Assembly: GCA_043739385.1 (NCBI GenBank)
Contig: JAYUED010000008.1
Coordinates: 1 to 64,000 of the forward strand
Source: Defluviibacillus sp043739385
GTDB lineage: Bacteria > Pseudomonadota > Gammaproteobacteria > Burkholderiales > Burkholderiaceae_C
Direction: 5' to 3'
Length of the DNA stretch: 64,000 nucleotides
Below, piece after piece: positions 59,533 through 64,000 of this stretch. How positions within the stretch are numbered: position 1 is the stretch's first letter; each line of letters begins with the position of its first letter. Made by a program: the position numbers and the translations under genes. The notes beneath the pieces were generated by a model that saw only the letters and a program-made list of their open reading frames with translations, had not been told where the DNA came from and ran no database searches.

Positions 59533-60959
59533 TGAGCATGAGCCTCGTCACGCTGCTGTATTTGGTAGCTTCCATCTGTTTTATCCAGGCGCTCAAAGGC
59601 CTGTCTCACCCCACCACTTCGCTGCGCGGCAACTTGTTCGGCATGATCGGCATGGGTATCGCGATCGTCACCACGGCGGCGTTGATCGTGCAAATTTCTG
59701 GCTCAGCCACCAACCTGGGTTGGGTGCTGGTGGGCTTGTTGGTCGGTGGCTCAGCGGGGGCTTATGCCGCCAACAAAGTCGAGATGACCAAAATGCCGGA
59801 GCTGGTGGCCTTCATGCACAGCATGATTGGTTTGGCGGCGGTGTTCATCGCTGTGGCGGCAGTGGTTGAACCTTGGGCGTTCAGTATCGTGGCCAAGGGC
59901 ATGGCGATCCCTGCTGGCAACCGATTGGAGTTGGCGCTAGGCTCTGCCATTGGTGCGATTACCTTCAGCGGTTCGGTGATTGCATTTGGCAAGCTCAGTG
60001 GCAAATACAAATTTCGTTTGTTCCAGGGTGCACCTGTGCAGTTTGCCGGACAACATCAACTCAACTTGGTGTTGGGTTTGATTATGTTGATCAATATCGG
60101 ACTCTTCACTTACAGCGGAGAACATACCTATTTTGTGATCGCAACTGCCTTGGCATTCGTTATGGGCGTGCTGCTAATCATCCCCATTGGTGGCGCTGAC
60201 ATGCCTGTGGTGGTGTCGATGTTGAACAGCTACTCTGGCTGGGCAGCTGCCGGTATCGGCTTCTCGCTGAACAATGCCATGCTGATCGTGGCTGGCTCCT
60301 TGGTCGGTTCAAGCGGTGCCATCCTATCGTACATCATGTGCAAGGCGATGAATCGCTCGTTCTTTAACGTCATTGGCGGCGGCTTTGGTGGTGAAGCCAC
60401 TGCCGCGGCTGGCGGTGCTTCTGACCAACCCAAGCGCAATGTCAAAAGCGGCAGCGCCGACGATGCCGCTTTTGTGCTGAGCAACGCCGAAACCGTGGTC
60501 ATCGTGCCTGGCTATGGCTTAGCCGTCGCCCGTGCTCAGCATGCGGTGAAAGAGCTGGCCGCCAAGTTGACCGAAAAGGGCATCACCGTTAAATACGCGA
60601 TTCACCCGGTTGCGGGCCGTATGCCCGGTCACATGAACGTGCTGCTGGCCGAGGCCGAAGTGCCTTACGACCAGGTACATGAGATGGAAGACATCAACGG
60701 CGAATTCGGCCAAGTGGATGTAGCCATCATTCTGGGCGCAAACGACGTGGTAAACCCCGCCGCGCACGTGAAGGGCAGTGCCATCTACGGTATGCCGATT
60801 CTCGAAGCCTATAAAGCTAAGACCATCATCGTGAACAAGCGCTCTATGGCTGCAGGCTATGCCGGGCTGGACAACGAACTCTTCTACATGGACAAAACCA
60901 TGATGGTGTTTGGCGACGCCAAGAAGGTGATTGAAGACATGGGCAAGGCGATTGAGTAA
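59532..60959 (+). CDS. pntB: NAD(P) transhydrogenase subunit beta
   Basis: The 475-residue NADP(H)-binding subunit has about nine N-terminal helices (LVGGSAGAYAANKVEMTKMP, GVLLIIPIGGADMPVVVSML), then the C-terminal dIII domain with VVIVPGYGLAVARAQHAVKE, HPVAGRMPGHMNVLLAEAEV and LGANDVVNPAAHVKGSAIYG. The order pntAA-pntAB-pntB and the TAATG overlap make one operon, ended by a GC-rich hairpin at 61048-61079. Confidence 0.97.
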   Translation: MSMSLVTLLYLVASICFIQALKGLSHPTTSLRGNLFGMIGMGIAIVTTAALIVQISGSATNLGWVLVGLLVGGSAGAYAANKVEMTKMPELVAFMHSMIGLAAVFIAVAAVVEPWAFSIVAKGMAIPAGNRLELALGSAIGAITFSGSVIAFGKLSGKYKFRLFQGAPVQFAGQHQLNLVLGLIMLINIGLFTYSGEHTYFVIATALAFVMGVLLIIPIGGADMPVVVSMLNSYSGWAAAGIGFSLNNAMLIVAGSLVGSSGAILSYIMCKAMNRSFFNVIGGGFGGEATAAAGGASDQPKRNVKSGSADDAAFVLSNAETVVIVPGYGLAVARAQHAVKELAAKLTEKGITVKYAIHPVAGRMPGHMNVLLAEAEVPYDQVHEMEDINGEFGQVDVAIILGANDVVNPAAHVKGSAIYGMPILEAYKAKTIIVNKRSMAAGYAGLDNELFYMDKTMMVFGDAKKVIEDMGKAIE

Positions 60960-61047
60960 CCCCGAGCGTCTTCAGACCTGATCCATCGCGTCTTCTCTTG
61001 GGTTTCCTAGGGAAAACACATCTTCCCGCTGGGTGGGCTCAAGACAG

Positions 61048-61079
61048 AATGCCCCGCTGCCCCCCAGGCGCGGGGCATT
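61048..61079 (+). terminator. Intrinsic terminator of the pnt operon
   Basis: A 10-bp stem AATGCCCCGC/GCGGGGCATT with a 12-base loop and four T residues lies just before the acyl-CoA synthetase gene. Confidence 0.85.
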
Positions 61080-61106
61080 TTGCATATTCTTTTGGAGAAC
61101 TCAGAC

Positions 61107-62783
61107 ATGACCACACGTCCCTGGCTTAACGCCTATCCTGCAGGCGTACCCGCCGATATCGACGTTAATCAATACACGTCATTGGTCGAGCTGATTGACA
61201 GCGCTTTCGTTAAAAATGCTAGCAAGCTGGCTTACAGCTTCATGGGCAAAGCCATCAGCTACAGCGAGACCGACAGCTTGTCCAAAGCCTTCGGTGCTTA
61301 CCTGCAAAGCCTGGGGTTGGCGCAGGGCGACCGCGTCGCGATCATGATGCCCAACGTGCCCCAATACCCCGTGGCAGTAGCGGGCATCTTGCGCGCAGGC
61401 TTTGTGGTAGTGAATGTGAATCCTCTCTACACGCCGCGTGAGCTGGAGCACCAGCTCAAAGACAGCGGTGCAAAAGCGATTTTGATTCTTGAAAACTTCG
61501 CAACCACCCTAGAGCAGTGCCTTGCCAAAACGGCTATCAAGCACATTGTGTTGGCGACAATGGGTGACCAGCTGGGGTTCATCAAGGGCGCTATCGTGAA
61601 CTACGTGGTGCGCAACAAGAAAAAGCTGGTGCCTGCCTTCAGTCTGCCCGGTGCGGTGCGCTTCAACGGCGCGATCGCCAAGGGCAGCCGTGGCACGCTG
61701 AAAAAGCCCAGCGTTAAAGCCGACGATGTGGCGGTGTTGCAGTACACCGGCGGCACCACGGGTGTCAGCAAAGGGGCTGTGCTGCTGCACAAGAATTTGG
61801 TCGCCAATATTTTGCAAGCAGAGGCTTGGTACCAGCCTGCACTGAAACTGATCCCCGCTGGCGAGCAAGTCGTGACAGTGTGTGCCTTGCCGCTCTACCA
61901 TATTTTTGGTTTTAACTCGAACATGATGCTTGCACTGCACATGGGTGGTGCTAATATTTTGATAGCTAACCCCCGCGATTTGACTGCCACACTCAAGGAA
62001 TTAAGCCAGCATAAATTCCACAGCTTCCCTGCCGTCAACACGCTGTTCAACGGTCTGGGTAACCACCCCGATATGGGCAAAGTTGACTGGAGCCACCTGA
62101 AGATTTCGGTCGGTGGCGGCATGGCGGTGCAAAGCGCCGTCGCCAAACTGTGGAAAGAGAAAACCGGCTGCGCCATCATCGAAGGCTACGGCCTTTCCGA
62201 GACCAGCCCCTCTGCCAGCTGCAATGTTGCTGACAGTACCGTCTACAGCGGCAATATCGGGTTGCCCTTGCCCAATACAGAGTTCAAGCTTCTTGACGAT
62301 GATGGCAATGAGGTACCCATCGGCGAGCCTGGCGAAATCGCCATTCGCGGCCCCCAGGTGATGGCCGGTTACTGGCAGCGCCCCGACGAAACGGCCAAGG
62401 TAATGACGGCGGACAACTTCTTCCGCACCGGCGACATCGGCACCATGGACGAGTATGGATTCTTCAAAATCGTAGACCGCAAGAAGGACATGGTGCTGGT
62501 CAGCGGCTTCAATGTCTACCCCAACGAGGTTGAAGACGTGGTGTCCTCAATGCCAGGCGTGCTGGAATGCGCCGTGGTGGGCGTGGCCGATGCCAAGACG
62601 GGTGAAGCGGTCAAGTTGGTCATCGTGAAGAAAGACGCTTCCCTTACTGAAGCCCAGGTACGCGAATATTGCAAAACCAATCTGACGGGCTACAAACAGC
62701 CCAAAGTGGTGGAATTCCGGCTTGATTTGCCCAAGACAGCCGTAGGCAAAATTTTGCGGCGTGCGCTGCGAGACAAATCGTAG
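61107..62783 (+). CDS. fadD: Long-chain fatty acid--CoA ligase (AMP-binding)
   Basis: This activates fatty acids to acyl-CoA with ATP. The 558-residue protein has the AMP-binding motifs LQYTGGTTGVSKGAVLLHKN, GYGLSETSPSASCN, the acyl-substrate-region FRTGDIGTMDEYGFFKIVDR and the catalytic Lys near LPKTAVGKILRRALR. ATG 61107 follows TTGGAGA. A TTTTGATAGCTAAC segment at 61957-61970 matches the dispersed motif inside the frame. The FadD name rests on family resemblance; chain length is not shown. Confidence 0.92.
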   Translation: MTTRPWLNAYPAGVPADIDVNQYTSLVELIDSAFVKNASKLAYSFMGKAISYSETDSLSKAFGAYLQSLGLAQGDRVAIMMPNVPQYPVAVAGILRAGFVVVNVNPLYTPRELEHQLKDSGAKAILILENFATTLEQCLAKTAIKHIVLATMGDQLGFIKGAIVNYVVRNKKKLVPAFSLPGAVRFNGAIAKGSRGTLKKPSVKADDVAVLQYTGGTTGVSKGAVLLHKNLVANILQAEAWYQPALKLIPAGEQVVTVCALPLYHIFGFNSNMMLALHMGGANILIANPRDLTATLKELSQHKFHSFPAVNTLFNGLGNHPDMGKVDWSHLKISVGGGMAVQSAVAKLWKEKTGCAIIEGYGLSETSPSASCNVADSTVYSGNIGLPLPNTEFKLLDDDGNEVPIGEPGEIAIRGPQVMAGYWQRPDETAKVMTADNFFRTGDIGTMDEYGFFKIVDRKKDMVLVSGFNVYPNEVEDVVSSMPGVLECAVVGVADAKTGEAVKLVIVKKDASLTEAQVREYCKTNLTGYKQPKVVEFRLDLPKTAVGKILRRALRDKS

Positions 62784-62836
62784 GGTGAACGGCAGATAAA
62801 CGCCAGAAAACTATCAATCTCCATCTGCTCTCCATC

Positions 62837-63634
62837 GTGCCTGCCATCAAGTCTCCCCGCCCCATTGCCATCATGAGCGCTATGCGCGAGGAGCTGGCTG
62901 CGGTGCTGGCTTGTCTACCCGACGCCCGTGCTACGGTCGTGGCTGGGCGTGAATTCTGGCAAGCGCAGTGGCAGGGGCATAGCGTGGTGGCGGTGCAGGC
63001 GCGCATTGGTAAAGTGGCTGCAGCGACCACGGCCACGGTGCTGATTGAGCGATTTGACGTCCACAGTATCTTGTTTACGGGCGTCGCTGGGGGGTTGGGG
63101 CAGGGCGTTAAGGTGGGCGATTTGGTGGTGGGTAGCCATTTTGTACAGCATGACATGGACGCCTCGCCGCTGTTCCCCCGCTTTGAGTTGCCACTGTATG
63201 GGTGTAGCGAGTTGCTGGCCAATGCAGCTTTGGTCACCGCCCTGTGCAATGCCGCCACCGCCGTGTTGGCAGATCCAGTGTGCCACGTGGGGGTGCAGGC
63301 GGTGACTCAGTTCCGACTTCAGCACGCACGTGTTCACCAAGGCTTGATTCTTAGCGGCGATCGCTTTGTCAGCACCACGGCAGAAAGTTTGGCATTGCAG
63401 ACGGCTTTACCTATGGCGTTGGCGGTGGAAATGGAAGGCGCAGCCGTAGCCCAGGTTTGCCACGATTACGGCCTGCCTTTCGCTGCGGTGCGCAGCATCT
63501 CTGATCGCGCAGACGACGCTGCGCATGGCGACTTTGCGAAGTTTGTGCAAGCAGTGGCCAGCCGTTATTCAGCGGCGGTAGTCAGTGAGGCTTTAAAAAT
63601 GCTATTCAATACAAAGCCGAAAGTGCTTTTGTAA
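62837..63634 (+). CDS. 5'-methylthioadenosine/S-adenosylhomocysteine nucleosidase-like protein
   Basis: This 265-residue MTAN-family protein cleaves adenine from methylthioadenosine or SAH in SAM recycling. It has RPIAIMSAMREELAAVLACL, VVAVQARIGKVAAATTATVL, FTGVAGGLGQGVKVGDLVVG, LPMALAVEMEGAAVAQVCHD and AVRSISDRADDAAHGDF, with the catalytic Glu and Asp conserved. The start is GTG 62837; ATG 62873 would remove the first strand. It is longer than E. coli Mtn (232). Confidence 0.9.
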   Translation: MPAIKSPRPIAIMSAMREELAAVLACLPDARATVVAGREFWQAQWQGHSVVAVQARIGKVAAATTATVLIERFDVHSILFTGVAGGLGQGVKVGDLVVGSHFVQHDMDASPLFPRFELPLYGCSELLANAALVTALCNAATAVLADPVCHVGVQAVTQFRLQHARVHQGLILSGDRFVSTTAESLALQTALPMALAVEMEGAAVAQVCHDYGLPFAAVRSISDRADDAAHGDFAKFVQAVASRYSAAVVSEALKMLFNTKPKVLL

Positions 63635-63908
63635 CAGGTCACTGACAACGTATCGACGCCTTTTCACCTGAGATGTCGTGGCAATCGCTATTTATCGACC
63701 AATGTGCACGAGGTTTTGGGAAGGTGTCACAGCTGCTATTAATTTCATAGCCATAAACGAGGGTAAACACTGGGGATTGAGTGAATTCCAACAGTAAACT
63801 TTGATTCAAACACTTGCGACTGACAGGTTAACTGCGGTTGCCGCTTCACAAGCGTAAAAGGTTTTAGGCGTGTGCCCAACCCGATAACTATGCTCACAGG
63901 AGACAACC
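63635..63908. other. Intergenic stretch with no recognisable gene
   Basis: This 274-base gap precedes the truncated MFS gene. A weak dispersed-repeat-like segment (CTATTAATTTCATAGCC at 63736-63752) is present. I see no terminator with a T-run. Confidence 0.4.
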
Positions 63909-64000
63909 GTGCATTCACTCGAAAAAAGAACTCTGTCGAAAATCAGCTGGCGATTGCTGCCCTTGCTGATGATCAGCTACTTTATTGCCTACCTTGACCG
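63909..64000 (+). CDS. MFS transporter, 5' end only (cut by window edge)
   Basis: Thirty codons are visible, beginning at GTG 63909 after an AGGAGA site: MHSLEKRTLSKISWRLLPLL, then MISYFIAYLDR. The segment LLPLLMISYFIAYLDR is the first helix of the anion:cation symporter (ACS) group of MFS transporters, which often carry aromatic or sugar acids. The rest lies outside the window. Confidence 0.8.
   Translation, partial: MHSLEKRTLSKISWRLLPLLMISYFIAYLD

Noticed and set aside
1..64000. rRNA, tRNA, CRISPR array or prophage
   Set aside because: No cloverleaf-like gene ending, no regularly spaced direct repeats and no phage structural or integrase motif was found by reading; a tRNAscan or CRISPR search would settle it.

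Overview
The window looks like chromosomal DNA of a betaproteobacterium of the order Burkholderiales, most likely family Comamonadaceae (Rhodoferax-like). This rests on the order gyrB-dnaN-dnaA // rpmH-rnpA-yidD-yidC-mnmE, the kdsD-kdsC-lptC block, the MetX/MetW pair, a three-gene pnt operon, TRAP transport, and a dispersed short repeat I associate with that family. The taxonomy is an inference from gene content, not a database match.

Layout. 1-10.6 kb: replication-origin region, with gyrB, dnaN and dnaA leftward, a putative oriC, then rpmH-rnpA-yidD-yidC and mnmE rightward. 10.7-16.5 kb: a hypothetical gene, a Kef-type cation/proton antiporter, kdsD-kdsC-lptC (Kdo and LPS transport) and a short-chain dehydrogenase in the place where lptA/lptB are usually found. 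16.5-24.9 kb: the most distinctive block. A glycine-rich RRM protein and an ECF sigma/zinc anti-sigma pair lie divergent to a bufferin-type (MNIO/DUF692) copper-RiPP operon, bufA1-bufB-bufC-doxX. After an egtB pseudogene, egtD and DUF427, a second bufferin operon follows in which BufB and BufC are one polypeptide. Both precursor genes are preceded by the same 11-bp element plus a TGAC element, a likely common ECF promoter. 24.9-31 kb: an Ig-domain/DUF3500 lipoprotein, a MetX-MetW fusion and a chromate transporter. 30.5-37.4 kb: a four-carbon acid sugar (threonate/tetronate) operon: ltnD-like dehydrogenase, TRAP dctPQM, otnK, otnC, otnI. 37.5-39.9 kb: decayed DNA with an IS5-family remnant, an SMP-30/gluconolactonase remnant and an orphan solute-binding protein. 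40-46 kb: small accessory genes (methyltransferase, VOC protein, orphan ABC ATPase, cytochrome b561, two YceI proteins, CreA, a beta-barrel). 46.2-50 kb: a tightly packed operon of a degenerate OtnK paralogue, an M20 peptidase and a lysophospholipase-like hydrolase. 50-58 kb: YidB, two MFS transporters, RsmE, a DctS/DctR-like two-component system and a Nudix hydrolase. 58-64 kb: pntAA-pntAB-pntB, an acyl-CoA synthetase, an MTA/SAH nucleosidase and the start of another MFS transporter cut by the window edge.

How they work together. The two buf operons and the sigma/anti-sigma pair form a plausible single copper- (or gold-) responsive regulon. The ltnD-TRAP-otnKCI genes make a complete route from imported threonate-type acids to dihydroxyacetone phosphate. 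No rRNA, tRNA, CRISPR array or prophage was recognised.
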